DNA from: Rhodococcus sp. ARC_M5
Lineage (GTDB): Bacteria; Actinomycetota; Actinomycetes; Mycobacteriales; Mycobacteriaceae
Reading direction: 5' to 3'
Assembly: GCF_022810405.1 (NCBI RefSeq)
Contig: NZ_JALGQE010000010.1
Span: forward strand, 62,001 to 126,000
DNA length: 64,000 nt
The translations under genes and the position numbers were made by a program. The notes beneath the pieces were generated by a model. That model was not told the origin of the DNA. It was given only the letters and a program-made list of their open reading frames with translations, and did not search any database. Every line of letters starts with the position of its first letter. The stretch's first letter is position 1. Below are positions 25,195-33,822 of this stretch, piece after piece.

Positions 25195-26372
25195 GACGCT
25201 GCCCCGTTCAGTTCAAGGTAGAGCCCCATGCGGTGCGCGGCCAGCGATGGATCCGCCAGCAACCCTGCGCGATCGGCCAGGACGAACAGCGTCGTCAGAT
25301 GCTTCACGCTGCGTCCGGATGCCAAGCCGCCCACCATCGAGAACCCAGGTTGCTTGCCGTTGAGCCACGACAGGAACGCAATTCCGGTCTTGTAGTAATA
25401 CGTGGGAGCGCCGAAGATGTGCCGGCCGAGTTCCTGCGTCGAGCGCAGAATATCCTCGGCGCGAGCCGTATTGCCGAGGTCGAGTTCCTGCAATGCCGTC
25501 GACGCCGCGGGGTATATACCGGCGAAGATGCCGAGCAGCGCATCCGAATGATGCTGTCCGTCACCGATGATCAGCTCGGGGTAGTTGAAGTCGTCGCCGG
25601 TGTAGAGGCGGACGCCGTCGGGTAGCCCGGCTCGCAAGGCGATCTCGTGCTGGGCGTCGAGCAACGACACCTTCACGCCGTCGACCTTGGATGATTGCGA
25701 GGCGATCAGGCTCTCGAAAGTCGCAGTGGCCGAGGGGATGTCTGAGCTCCCCCAATACCCGGCGAGCGCCGGATCGAACATCGTTCCGAGCCAATGCAAT
25801 ACGACGGGATCGTCGACCTCGTCGAGCAGGGTCGAGTAGACCGACAGATAGTCGTCGGCAGACGTCGCGACCCGAGCCAGAGCGCGTGAGGCCATGATTA
25901 TGACCTTCGCGCCCGACTCGGTGACCACCGCGATCTGCTCGCGGTAAGCGTCGAGCACGGCAGCAAGACCGTCCTTGCCCGACGGCAGTGTGGCGAGGTC
26001 GAGCTGATCGGTTCCCGCACCGCAGGCGAGTGACCCGCCGACGCGAGCGGCTTCGGATCCGGAGCGGCGGATCAGCTCGGACGTCGCGGCCCAGTCCAGG
26101 CCCATGCCGCGCTGGGCGGTATCCATCGCGTCGGCGACGCCCAGTCCGTAGGACCAGAGTTCGTGGCGGTAGGCCAGGGTGGCGTCCCAGTCGATGTCGG
26201 CGGGAGCCCCAGGAGTGTTGTCCCCCATAGCACTAGGGATGACGTGTGCGGCGGCATATGCGACGCGTGAGGTGATGGGTGCGGTGGGTTTGATCCACTC
26301 GCCCGGTTCGCCGAGCGCGTAGAACCCGTGGCCCGGGAGGATGATCGACACCCGGGAGTCGACGGCGGTCAC
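25191..26372 (-). CDS. DUF993 family protein (DapA-like barrel)
   Basis: This 393-residue cytoplasmic protein belongs to DUF993, a little-studied branch of the dihydrodipicolinate-synthase-like TIM barrels. Matching landmarks are VAYAAAHV near residue 36, an HRHELWSYGLGVADAMDT-like stretch near 70, VVLHWLGTMFDP near 195, DGVKVSLLD with its lysine near 230, LYTGDDFNYPEL near 255 and a YYKTGIAFLSW segment near 325. Members are presumed aldolases or lyases acting through a Schiff base; no reaction is established to my knowledge. Gene order suggests it cleaves an oxidised sugar made by the Gfo/Idh/MocA enzyme. Confidence 0.82.
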   Translation of the reverse strand: MTAVDSRVSIILPGHGFYALGEPGEWIKPTAPITSRVAYAAAHVIPSAMGDNTPGAPADIDWDATLAYRHELWSYGLGVADAMDTAQRGMGLDWAATSELIRRSGSEAARVGGSLACGAGTDQLDLATLPSGKDGLAAVLDAYREQIAVVTESGAKVIIMASRALARVATSADDYLSVYSTLLDEVDDPVVLHWLGTMFDPALAGYWGSSDIPSATATFESLIASQSSKVDGVKVSLLDAQHEIALRAGLPDGVRLYTGDDFNYPELIIGDGQHHSDALLGIFAGIYPAASTALQELDLGNTARAEDILRSTQELGRHIFGAPTYYYKTGIAFLSWLNGKQPGFSMVGGLASGRSVKHLTTLFVLADRAGLLADPSLAAHRMGLYLELNGAAS

Positions 26373-27526
26373 AGCGCGATCTCCGGGACGTCGAGGCGGC
26401 GGCCCTCGGCGGACGATCGCAAACCGAGCTCGGCCAACTGAACACCGCGGGCGGCGGAGAGCAGACCGTAGCGGTGCGGTCGTTCAGCGACGACGTCGCG
26501 CAGGAACTCTTCCCATTGCAACTTGAAACCGTTGTCCAGGTCGGCGTTCGCGGGGACCTCGAGCCACTGGTCGCGGAACGGTTCGGTGACGGGCAGATCT
26601 GGATTCCACACAGGCTTGGGGGTGTGCGAACGATGCTGGGCGACGCAGTTGCGCAACCCCGCGACCGCCGATCCGTGCGTGCCGTCGATCTGAAATTCGA
26701 CCAGTTCGTCTCGGAACACTCGCACCGCCCACGACGAGTTGATCTGGGCGACAACGCCGTTCTCCATCTCGAAGATGCCGTAGGCGGCGTCGTCTGCGGT
26801 GGCGGCGTATTCGTTGCCCTGCTCGTCCCAGCGCGTCGGGATGTGGGTGGCGGTCTTCGCGGTGACGGTCTCGACCTTGCCGAGTATGCCTTCGAGCACG
26901 TAGTTCCAGTGGCAGAACATGTCGACGACGATGCCGCCGCCGTCCTCGGCCCGGTAGTTCCAGCTGGGTCGTTGGGCGGGCTGACCGTCGCCCTCGAAGA
27001 CCCAGTAGCCGAATTCGCCTCGTAGGGAGAGGATGCGGCCGAAGAATCCTTCGTCGACGAGCCGCTTGAGCTTGACCAGTCCTGGGAGGTAGAGCTTGTC
27101 GTGCACGACGCCGGCCGTGATGCCCGCGTTCTGCCCGATGCGGGCCAGTTCGATGGCTTGTGTCAGTGTTTCGGCGGTCGGCTTCTCGGTGAAGATGTGC
27201 TTGCCGGCTTTCATCGCCGACGAGAGTGCTTCGGCGCGCCGCGAGGTGACCTGGGCGTCGAAGTAGATGTCGATGGACGCGTCGTCGATGACGGATGCGC
27301 TGTCGGTGGTGTACTCGGCGATACCGTGCCGGGTGCAGAGCTCCTGGAGCTTGGCTTCGTTGCGGCCGACCAGGATCGGCTCGACCTGGATGCGCGTGCC
27401 GTCGTCGAGGAGGAGTCCACCGGCGTCGCGGATGGGCAGGATGGACCGAAGGAGATGCTGACGGTAGCCCATGCGGCCGGTCACGCCGTTCATGGCGATG
27501 CGCAAGGTACGGGTTGGTGTGGGCAT
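26369..27526 (-). CDS. Gfo/Idh/MocA-family oxidoreductase
   Basis: This is a 385-residue NAD(P)-dependent sugar or inositol dehydrogenase. The N-terminal Rossmann segment IAMNGVTGRMG at about residues 9-19 departs a little from the usual GxGxxG. The FTEKPTAET motif near 106 includes the conserved EKP, and the C-terminal domain has a DGGGIVVDMFCHW metal- or substrate-binding region near 198. The ATG at 27526 follows AAGGG. A longer frame exists upstream but lacks family similarity. It is the first gene of the four-gene operon and faces the LacI gene across a spacer that holds an operator. Confidence 0.85.
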   Translation of the reverse strand: MPTPTRTLRIAMNGVTGRMGYRQHLLRSILPIRDAGGLLLDDGTRIQVEPILVGRNEAKLQELCTRHGIAEYTTDSASVIDDASIDIYFDAQVTSRRAEALSSAMKAGKHIFTEKPTAETLTQAIELARIGQNAGITAGVVHDKLYLPGLVKLKRLVDEGFFGRILSLRGEFGYWVFEGDGQPAQRPSWNYRAEDGGGIVVDMFCHWNYVLEGILGKVETVTAKTATHIPTRWDEQGNEYAATADDAAYGIFEMENGVVAQINSSWAVRVFRDELVEFQIDGTHGSAVAGLRNCVAQHRSHTPKPVWNPDLPVTEPFRDQWLEVPANADLDNGFKLQWEEFLRDVVAERPHRYGLLSAARGVQLAELGLRSSAEGRRLDVPEIAL

Positions 27527-27650
27527 GAGAGATTGCCCTTTCTGTGCACTGATGACGAAGGACGTGGGACGACGGCGAGCCATGACGGATGGGGCCGTAT
27601 CGACGGTGTGGCGGAAAGTCCACTACGCGTCGTGAGGAAAAGTCAGCTTC

Positions 27651-27664
27651 GGAATGCGCTTTCC
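27651..27664. promoter_or_regulatory. LacI-type operator (family C, copy 1)
   Basis: GGAATGCGCTTTCC is a near-palindrome with central GCGC. Its reverse complement, GGAAAGCGCATTCC, occurs exactly at 28823. It lies between the divergent Gfo/Idh/MocA operon and the lacI gene, 74 bp before the latter. Confidence 0.75.
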
Positions 27665-27737
27665 AAGCTATGCTGTCGGAGTCGATCGGTCAAGAGGTGA
27701 CCGGCGATCGGAATGATTTCGCAGGGGGTGAGTGTGC

Positions 27738-28766
27738 ATGGCCGCAGTACGACTCAGCGATGTGGCCGCGGCGGCGGGCGTCTCGCAGGCCACCGCGTCG
27801 CGGGTGCTCAACGGCTCGTCACGAGTACCCGGCGAGGGTGTGGCCGATCGCGTGCGCGCAGCAGCGGCCGATCTCGGCTACATCGCCAACGCTCAGGCCC
27901 AGGCGCTGGCCCGGTCGTCGACGGGCTTGATCGGGCTCGTGGTGCACGACGTGGCCGACCCCTACTTCTCGTCCATCGTTCGCGGCGTGCAGAACGAGGC
28001 TCGCGCGGCCGACAAGCTGGTACTGCTGGCCAGTACCGAGCGCGATTTCGCTCTCGAACGGCAGTCGGTCGCCACCTTCATCTCGCACCGCGCCGACGCC
28101 ATCATCCTGGCCGGCTCGAGGCAGAGTGGCGACTTGGACCGAGCGTTGGAGCAGGAGTTCGCGGCATACCGCGACAACGGCGGCAGGGTGGTGGTGATCG
28201 GGCAACCGGTGCCGTTCGCCTCGGCGGTCGAACCCGAGAATTTCGCCGCATCGGCGGCTCTGGCGCAGGCCCTGCACGAACACGGCCATCGCCGCTTCGC
28301 GATCATCGGCGGACCGGGAAACATCCGGACCTCGACCGATCGTCGCAACGGCTTCGTCGAGACACTGTGCACACACGGCCTCACACCGGAAATCGAAGTG
28401 GCCGGGGACTTCTCGCGAGACGGTGGCTACAGCGCCGCGCGGCGCCTGGCGGCTGCGCTCGAACTCTCCCCCGGCCACGGCACACCTCCCTGCGTATTTG
28501 CGGTCACCGACGTCATGGCCATCGGGGCAATCGCAGCGTGGCGCGAGCTGGGCCTGAGCGTGCCGGAGGACGTCTGCGTCGCAGGATTCGACGACATCCC
28601 CACCCTGCGGGATCACTCCCCGAGCCTGACGACCGTCGCTCTGTCGTTGGTCGATATCGGCGAACGAGCCGTGCAGCTCGCCCTCGATCCGCAGAGTCGC
28701 CCCGGAAGCCGGGAGTGGGCACCGGGGACCGTCGTCCTGCGGCGCAGCACTGCCCTGAACAGCTGA
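27738..28766 (+). CDS. LacI-family transcriptional regulator (regulator C)
   Basis: This 342-residue repressor has an N-terminal HTH (VRLSDVAAAAGVS, recognition helix VSQATASRV near residues 15-23), the hinge GYIAN and a sensor domain with DPYFSSI, an ATDVMAIGA-type segment (here VTDVMAIGA) and GFDDIPT. It differs from regulators A and B in the recognition helix, in line with a different operator. Identical operator sequences in opposite orientation lie before the gene and after it, at 27651 and 28823, linking the catabolic operon on one side and the importer on the other to this regulator. The ATG at 27738 is preceded by AGGGGG. Confidence 0.9.
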   Translation: MAAVRLSDVAAAAGVSQATASRVLNGSSRVPGEGVADRVRAAAADLGYIANAQAQALARSSTGLIGLVVHDVADPYFSSIVRGVQNEARAADKLVLLASTERDFALERQSVATFISHRADAIILAGSRQSGDLDRALEQEFAAYRDNGGRVVVIGQPVPFASAVEPENFAASAALAQALHEHGHRRFAIIGGPGNIRTSTDRRNGFVETLCTHGLTPEIEVAGDFSRDGGYSAARRLAAALELSPGHGTPPCVFAVTDVMAIGAIAAWRELGLSVPEDVCVAGFDDIPTLRDHSPSLTTVALSLVDIGERAVQLALDPQSRPGSREWAPGTVVLRRSTALNS

Positions 28767-28822
28767 TTGTCCGAATTGCTTGACACTGTGGGCGCAATCA
28801 CACTACGTTGGGCGACAGCTTC

Positions 28823-28836
28823 GGAAAGCGCATTCC
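28823..28836. promoter_or_regulatory. LacI-type operator (family C, copy 2)
   Basis: GGAAAGCGCATTCC is the exact reverse complement of the operator at 27651. It lies 47 bp before the permease start and just downstream of a TTGACA-like stretch near 28780, so it probably blocks the importer promoter. Confidence 0.75.
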
Positions 28837-28882
28837 AGCGGGAGTAGACGGACCCGCCCTCCTACTAGCTCGAGGACTCCTT

Positions 28883-29752
28883 ATGACGACAACATCGTCG
28901 GTCGAAGTCCGTTCTGCCACTGCGTCGGTTCCTCCACCCGCACCGACCCGTCGTCGACGGTTCCCTTCGCTCCGCAATACCTGGTCCGGTCTGTGGCGGC
29001 CACTGGCACTCGTGGCTGTGCTCGTCGCCGCCTGGTGGGCCGTCACCGCCTCCGAACTCGTTGCGCCCTATATTCTCCCGTCACCCGGTGACACGTGGTC
29101 GACGATGGTGGACAACGCCTCCTACCTCGCCGGCCACACCTGGGTGACCACCTACGAGACCATTGCCGGCTTCGTCATCGCATCGGTGGTCGGCATCGCC
29201 GTCGCGGTGGTGATGATCTACTCGTCCTCGATCGAGAAGACGATGTATCCGCTCATCCTGTTCGCGCAGGTGATCCCGAAGATCGCCATCGCGCCGCTGT
29301 TCGTCGTGTGGCTCGGCTTCGGCCCCAGCCCCAAGATCCTCGTGGCCGTCCTGATGGCGTTCTTCCCCATCGTCATCGCTGGAATGGCGGGATTGCGTTC
29401 CGTCGATCCCGAGATCCTCGAACTCACCTCGACGATGGGTGCGAGCAAGTGGAAGACGTTCTGCAAGGTGCGTTTTCCCGCGTCGCTGCCCCAGCTGATG
29501 TCCGGCCTGAAGATCGCCGCAACACTCGCGGTGACCGGAGCGGTGGTCGGTGAATTCGTCGGTGCCAACGAAGGTCTGGGGTACGTGATCCTCCAGGCCA
29601 ACGGAAACATCGACACAGCAATGCTTTTCGCTGCACTCATCATCATGTCCCTACTGGGAATTCTCCTCTTCCTGATCATCGAGATCGGCGAGAAATTCCT
29701 CATCCCCTGGCATGCATCGCGTCGCTCCACCGCGTCCGTCGGCGCTGTGTGA
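28883..29752 (+). CDS. ABC transporter permease, SsuC/TauC/ThiX type
   Basis: This 289-residue BPD-type permease has an N-terminal cytoplasmic tail of about 35 residues and six hydrophobic helices. The EAA-like loop ELTSTMGASKWKTFCKVRFPASLP is spread around residues 180-205. It belongs to the nitrate/sulfonate/taurine/thiamine-precursor group. The ATG at 28883 is chosen because GAGGA precedes it; an upstream in-frame start would encode low-similarity sequence. It is the first gene of a permease, binding protein, ATPase operon controlled by the LacI operator at 28823. Confidence 0.87.
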   Translation: MTTTSSVEVRSATASVPPPAPTRRRRFPSLRNTWSGLWRPLALVAVLVAAWWAVTASELVAPYILPSPGDTWSTMVDNASYLAGHTWVTTYETIAGFVIASVVGIAVAVVMIYSSSIEKTMYPLILFAQVIPKIAIAPLFVVWLGFGPSPKILVAVLMAFFPIVIAGMAGLRSVDPEILELTSTMGASKWKTFCKVRFPASLPQLMSGLKIAATLAVTGAVVGEFVGANEGLGYVILQANGNIDTAMLFAALIIMSLLGILLFLIIEIGEKFLIPWHASRRSTASVGAV

Positions 29753-29786
29753 CCGCATGATCTCCCTACATCGAAGGACACATTCC

Positions 29787-30815
29787 ATGAAGCTCAAGAA
29801 CGTTCTGGTGGCGACCGTCGCGTCGTCCGCTCTGTTACTCGCCGGATGCAGCGGAGGAGGTGGCGGCGAGGAAAAGGCCCCTGGCACCGACGGTGAGACC
29901 ACCGCGACCTCGCTGATGCTCAACTGGTATCCCTACGGCGAGCACGCCCCGTTCTACTACGGCGTGCAGGAGGGAATCTTCGCCGAGCACGGTATCGACC
30001 TCACCATCACCGCCGGCCAAGGATCCACCAAGACCGCCCAGGCAGCGGGCTCGAACCAAACCGACTTCGGCTGGGCCGACACCGCGGCCGTGATGTCCAA
30101 CATCGACAAGGGCGTGAAGGTCAAGAGTCTCGGCGTATTCCTGCAGACGACGCCGTCGGCTGTGCAGGTCTACGCGGACGGACCGATCCAGACCACCGCC
30201 GACCTCGCCGGCAAGACCATCGCCGTGTCCGCAGGTGACGCCCCCACCACCACATTCCCCATCTTCCTCGACCGCGCCGGAGTTCCCGAGGACCAGGTTC
30301 AGCAGCAGAGTCTGGACTCCGCAGGCAAGATCGCAGCGATGCTCTCGGGTCAGGTCGACGGTCTCATCGGCTTCGCACACGACCAGGGGCCCAACATCGC
30401 GAACAAGTCCGGACGCGAGATGCGCTATCTCCGCTACTCCGATGAGGGTCTGAACTTCTACAGCAACGGCCTCATCGCCAACACGTCGACCATCGAGAAC
30501 TCGCCGGAGCTCGCTCAGGCGATGGTCGACGCCACCCGCGAGTCGTTCGAGGCAGCCATTGCCAATCCTGAAGCGGCCGTGGCGTCGATGGTCGGTAAGG
30601 ACCCGCAGACTCCGCCGGAGTCGGTGCTGCTGCAGCAATGGCAGGAGACGATCCCTCTGCTCACGACCGAGAACACCGAAGGAATGGCACCGGGCGTCAA
30701 CAGTGACGAGGACTGGGCCAACACCATCAGCATCCTCAGCGACGCCGGACTCACCGAGACCGGAGCCGAGGCGTCGACGTACTGGGACTCCAGCTTCACC
30801 TCCAACGAGGAATGA
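29787..30815 (+). CDS. ABC transporter substrate-binding lipoprotein, NMT1/THI5-like
   Basis: This 342-residue exported lipoprotein has a lipobox LLAGC near residue 20 and a Gly-rich linker. An NMT1/THI5-like periplasmic-binding fold follows: LNWYPYGEHAPFYYGVQEG near residue 45 and LAGKTIAVSAGDAPTTTF near 137. It resembles ThiY and pyrimidine-precursor or aromatic-acid binding proteins. The coupling to a sugar-like catabolic operon and a LacI regulator makes a small polar organic substrate more likely than thiamine precursor. The ligand is unknown. Confidence 0.86.
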   Translation: MKLKNVLVATVASSALLLAGCSGGGGGEEKAPGTDGETTATSLMLNWYPYGEHAPFYYGVQEGIFAEHGIDLTITAGQGSTKTAQAAGSNQTDFGWADTAAVMSNIDKGVKVKSLGVFLQTTPSAVQVYADGPIQTTADLAGKTIAVSAGDAPTTTFPIFLDRAGVPEDQVQQQSLDSAGKIAAMLSGQVDGLIGFAHDQGPNIANKSGREMRYLRYSDEGLNFYSNGLIANTSTIENSPELAQAMVDATRESFEAAIANPEAAVASMVGKDPQTPPESVLLQQWQETIPLLTTENTEGMAPGVNSDEDWANTISILSDAGLTETGAEASTYWDSSFTSNEE

Positions 30816-30824
30816 GACGCAATC

Positions 30825-31634
30825 ATGAACGCCATCACCAGTGAACGGCCGACAACGATGACCGAAACCGCGGTATCGGTGGACAACCTGACCGTCCAGT
30901 TCTCCTCCAAGCGAGGTGACGTCACCGCTCTCTCCGACGTCGACCTACAGGTCGGCAGGGGCGAATTCGTCTCCATCGCAGGGCCGTCCGGCTGCGGTAA
31001 GTCCACCCTTCTCAAGGTGGTCGCCGGTCTCACCGGTGCCTCTCGCGGTTCGGTGGAGTTGGCAGGCAAGGAGGTGCATGGCCCCCAGCGCAACATCGGT
31101 TACGTCTTCCAACGCGCGGCGCTGCTGGAATGGCGGACGGTGCGGAAGAACATTCTGCTTCAGGGTGAGATGCGCGGGATGAACCGCAAGGCCGCGGCCG
31201 CGAAAGCCGATCAGCTCATCGAGATGACCGGTTTGACGGGCTTCGAGGGAGCTCTCCCCCACGAGCTGTCCGGCGGCATGCAGCAGCGCGTATCCCTGTG
31301 CCGTGCACTGCTGCACGAGCCGGAGGTGCTGCTCATGGACGAGCCGTTCGGTGCGCTGGACGCTCTCACTCGCGAGAAGATGAACGTCGAACTGCACCGC
31401 ATCTGGCGGGAAACCGGAACGACGGTCATGCTGGTCACCCACTCCGTCGCCGAAGCGGTCTACCTCGCCAACCGGGTGGTCGTCATGAGCCCGCGGCCGG
31501 GTCGAATAGTGGACATCCTCGACGTCGACCTGCCGGTGCATCGGGACTACAGCGCAACGATGGAGAAACCCGAATTCATCAGTGTTGCAAATACTGTGCG
31601 TGATCTCCTGGGAGCGACAACGAGCGCGGACTGA
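30825..31634 (+). CDS. ABC transporter ATP-binding protein, SsuB/TauB type
   Basis: This is a 269-residue ATPase. Walker A GPSGCGKST is near residues 53-61, the Q-loop is in YVFQRAAL, the signature LSGGMQQR near 147, Walker B VLLMDEPFGALD near 170 and the switch is VTHSV. It powers the permease at 28883. It starts 9 bp after the binding-protein stop. A strong hairpin follows the gene and likely ends the operon. Confidence 0.88.
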   Translation: MNAITSERPTTMTETAVSVDNLTVQFSSKRGDVTALSDVDLQVGRGEFVSIAGPSGCGKSTLLKVVAGLTGASRGSVELAGKEVHGPQRNIGYVFQRAALLEWRTVRKNILLQGEMRGMNRKAAAAKADQLIEMTGLTGFEGALPHELSGGMQQRVSLCRALLHEPEVLLMDEPFGALDALTREKMNVELHRIWRETGTTVMLVTHSVAEAVYLANRVVVMSPRPGRIVDILDVDLPVHRDYSATMEKPEFISVANTVRDLLGATTSAD

Positions 31635-31651
31635 GCGCTCACGCACGACAG

Positions 31652-31680
31652 CCCCTGCAGACCTGTTCGGTCTGCAGGGG
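31652..31680 (+). terminator. Rho-independent-like hairpin after the ABC importer operon
   Basis: CCCCTGCAGACC pairs perfectly with GGTCTGCAGGGG around a five-base loop, 17 bp after the ATPase stop. Only a weak T-rich tail (GTTCGTT) follows, as often seen in high-GC actinobacteria. Confidence 0.8.
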
Positions 31681-31761
31681 GCTGTTCGTTCGGACGGTGA
31701 CCGGCTCTCGTCGACGCTCGACGAGTCGATTCCCCTGCTGGATTGACTAGGCTCGGCATTC

Positions 31762-33684
31762 ATGACGACCCTCGATCTATCCCGCGTCATCTCCCGAATC
31801 GCCGACGCAGTATCGGGCGTATCGGACGACGGTGACCTCTCAGCGTTGCTCGCTGAACTGGAGATCGATGACCGGACTCGCACCTACATTCTCGACCGCG
31901 CTCGCTCGACTCGCGAAGAGCTCACTCGATTGCGCCGCCGTGAGTACGAACTCGGTGCCCTGTTCGCCACCGCACGCGACCTCGCCGAAGTCCGCGACAT
32001 AGACGGGCTGTTGGAACGGCTCGTGTCCCGGGCACACGACATGATGGGCAGCGACGTCACCTACTTGTCCGAGTTCGACTCGGAAACAGCGGACCTGCAC
32101 GTGCGGAAAACGAATGGATCGGTCACTCCTCAGTTTCGGCGTTTGCGGGTGCCTGCTGGTACAGGCCTTGCCAGCCGAGTGGCCGAGTCGAGAAGCGCGC
32201 AATGGGTTCGCCGCTACAGCGAATACGACGAGGGGACTCACGACACCGACATCGACGATGCCGTGTCCCTGGAGGGCATCGTCTCCATACTCGGGGTACC
32301 GATGCTCTCGGAGGGCCAGGTTCTCGGCGTGTTGTTCTCCGCCACCCGGCAGGAGCACGTCTTCGCGCCCGAACAGATCGCACTGCTCTCGGCGCTCGCC
32401 GACCACGCGTCGATCGTCCTCCAATCTGCAAACACCCTCGCCCGCCTTCGCGCGTCCGAGGATGATGCCCGCAGCGCGCTGCGCCGGCTGACGGACCACG
32501 TCGCGGTGCGTGATCGCTCCAACACCGTCCATCAAGAGTTGGTGCAGGCAGTGCTCGTCGGTGGCGGATTCACCGAGGTGACAACGACTCTGGCGAAGGC
32601 TCTCGGTCGCTACGTCACCATCGTCGATGCCGACATGCGAGTGCTTGCCTCCTCGGAAGCGGGCGTACACATTCCGGCTACTCTCAGCACACCGAGCATC
32701 GTGCGCCTCGCCATCGACCGCAGTCGCGCCACCGGCCACTGCTCGTACATCGAGTCCGACGGCTCCGATTTTCAAGTCGTGGCGGCAGTGACCGCTGGCG
32801 AGCTCTTCTTCGGCGCAGTCCTACTCAGTACAGGCGATTTGGAGTTGGGGCCGGTCGACGACCGAACGATCGAACGGGCAGCACAGGTGGCTGCACTACT
32901 CACGTTGCAGCAGAACGCAGTCGACGACTCCGACCGACGCGCCAGACACGAACTGATCGCGGACGCACTCGACCCATCCGCCGGGCGCCGGCGCGACTTC
33001 GATCGACGCGCTCGCGCCCACCACGTTGATGCCGCCACTCTCGACACAGTGCTGCTTTTCGTTGTCCCGCTTCAATCACGTTCGATCGCAACATCTCTGA
33101 TCACGACACGCTTCCGAGAGGGTGGCTTGGTCAGCACGTACTCGGACGCCCTCGTTGCACTTATACACAGTTCGGCACCTGCCGAGGCGGCCGCGGACGC
33201 ACGGCAGTCGCTTCTCGCCGGAGGCGTTAGCCCGGTTCTTGTAATCGTTCCTCCGCGAGCCGACTCGGTCGAGCGACTGTCCGCACGGTTCGAGGTCGCC
33301 CAACGGACTGCTCGATTGCTGGAAGCCCTGGGCATCGACGACCGGGTGGTCACCACCGAAGCGTTCCTGCCGTACATCGCAATGTTCGGATCGCAACCCG
33401 AAGCAGTACACACCTTCATCGACCACATCATCGGACCGGTCATCTCCTACGACCAAGCTCACGGCACCGATCTTCTCGTGACACTGCGTGCGTTCGTCCG
33501 CAGCGATTCGAGCCCGACAAAGACTGCACGGGCCCTGAACTATCACACCAACACGATTCTTCAGCGACTCGACAGAGTGAGACTGATACTCGGAGACAAC
33601 TGGCGTGACGACGAATCTCTGTTCCGTATCTCCACGGCAGTGCGACTCGAGGCCCTGCGAGTATCGACCAGTCCACACCCATAG
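31762..33684 (+). CDS. GAF-domain PucR/CdaR-family transcriptional regulator
   Basis: This is a 640-residue regulator. Residues 35-70 form a charged helix, a GAF-like sensor domain follows (about 75-230, with VPAGTGLASRV and a LGVPMLSEGQVLGVL core), and a degenerate GGDEF-type middle domain leads to the C-terminal PucR helix-turn-helix near 595-635. That last segment reads TLRAFVRSDSSPTKTARALNYH before it and NTILQRLDRV after. It stands directly upstream of the degradative HMG-CoA reductase operon on the same strand, so it is the likely activator of that pathway. The inducing ligand is unknown. Confidence 0.85.
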   Translation: MTTLDLSRVISRIADAVSGVSDDGDLSALLAELEIDDRTRTYILDRARSTREELTRLRRREYELGALFATARDLAEVRDIDGLLERLVSRAHDMMGSDVTYLSEFDSETADLHVRKTNGSVTPQFRRLRVPAGTGLASRVAESRSAQWVRRYSEYDEGTHDTDIDDAVSLEGIVSILGVPMLSEGQVLGVLFSATRQEHVFAPEQIALLSALADHASIVLQSANTLARLRASEDDARSALRRLTDHVAVRDRSNTVHQELVQAVLVGGGFTEVTTTLAKALGRYVTIVDADMRVLASSEAGVHIPATLSTPSIVRLAIDRSRATGHCSYIESDGSDFQVVAAVTAGELFFGAVLLSTGDLELGPVDDRTIERAAQVAALLTLQQNAVDDSDRRARHELIADALDPSAGRRRDFDRRARAHHVDAATLDTVLLFVVPLQSRSIATSLITTRFREGGLVSTYSDALVALIHSSAPAEAAADARQSLLAGGVSPVLVIVPPRADSVERLSARFEVAQRTARLLEALGIDDRVVTTEAFLPYIAMFGSQPEAVHTFIDHIIGPVISYDQAHGTDLLVTLRAFVRSDSSPTKTARALNYHTNTILQRLDRVRLILGDNWRDDESLFRISTAVRLEALRVSTSPHP

Positions 33685-33822
33685 GTTCAGCGCCCATTTT
33701 GAGCGCCGATCAATGTGTCGAAACTACATATCCCAAGTCACATGCCGTACGTAACGTTGCGCTCGCTCACCAAAGAACCTCGTCTTCACCGACAGGTCCA
33801 ACCGAACGCGCGGAGGATCGAA

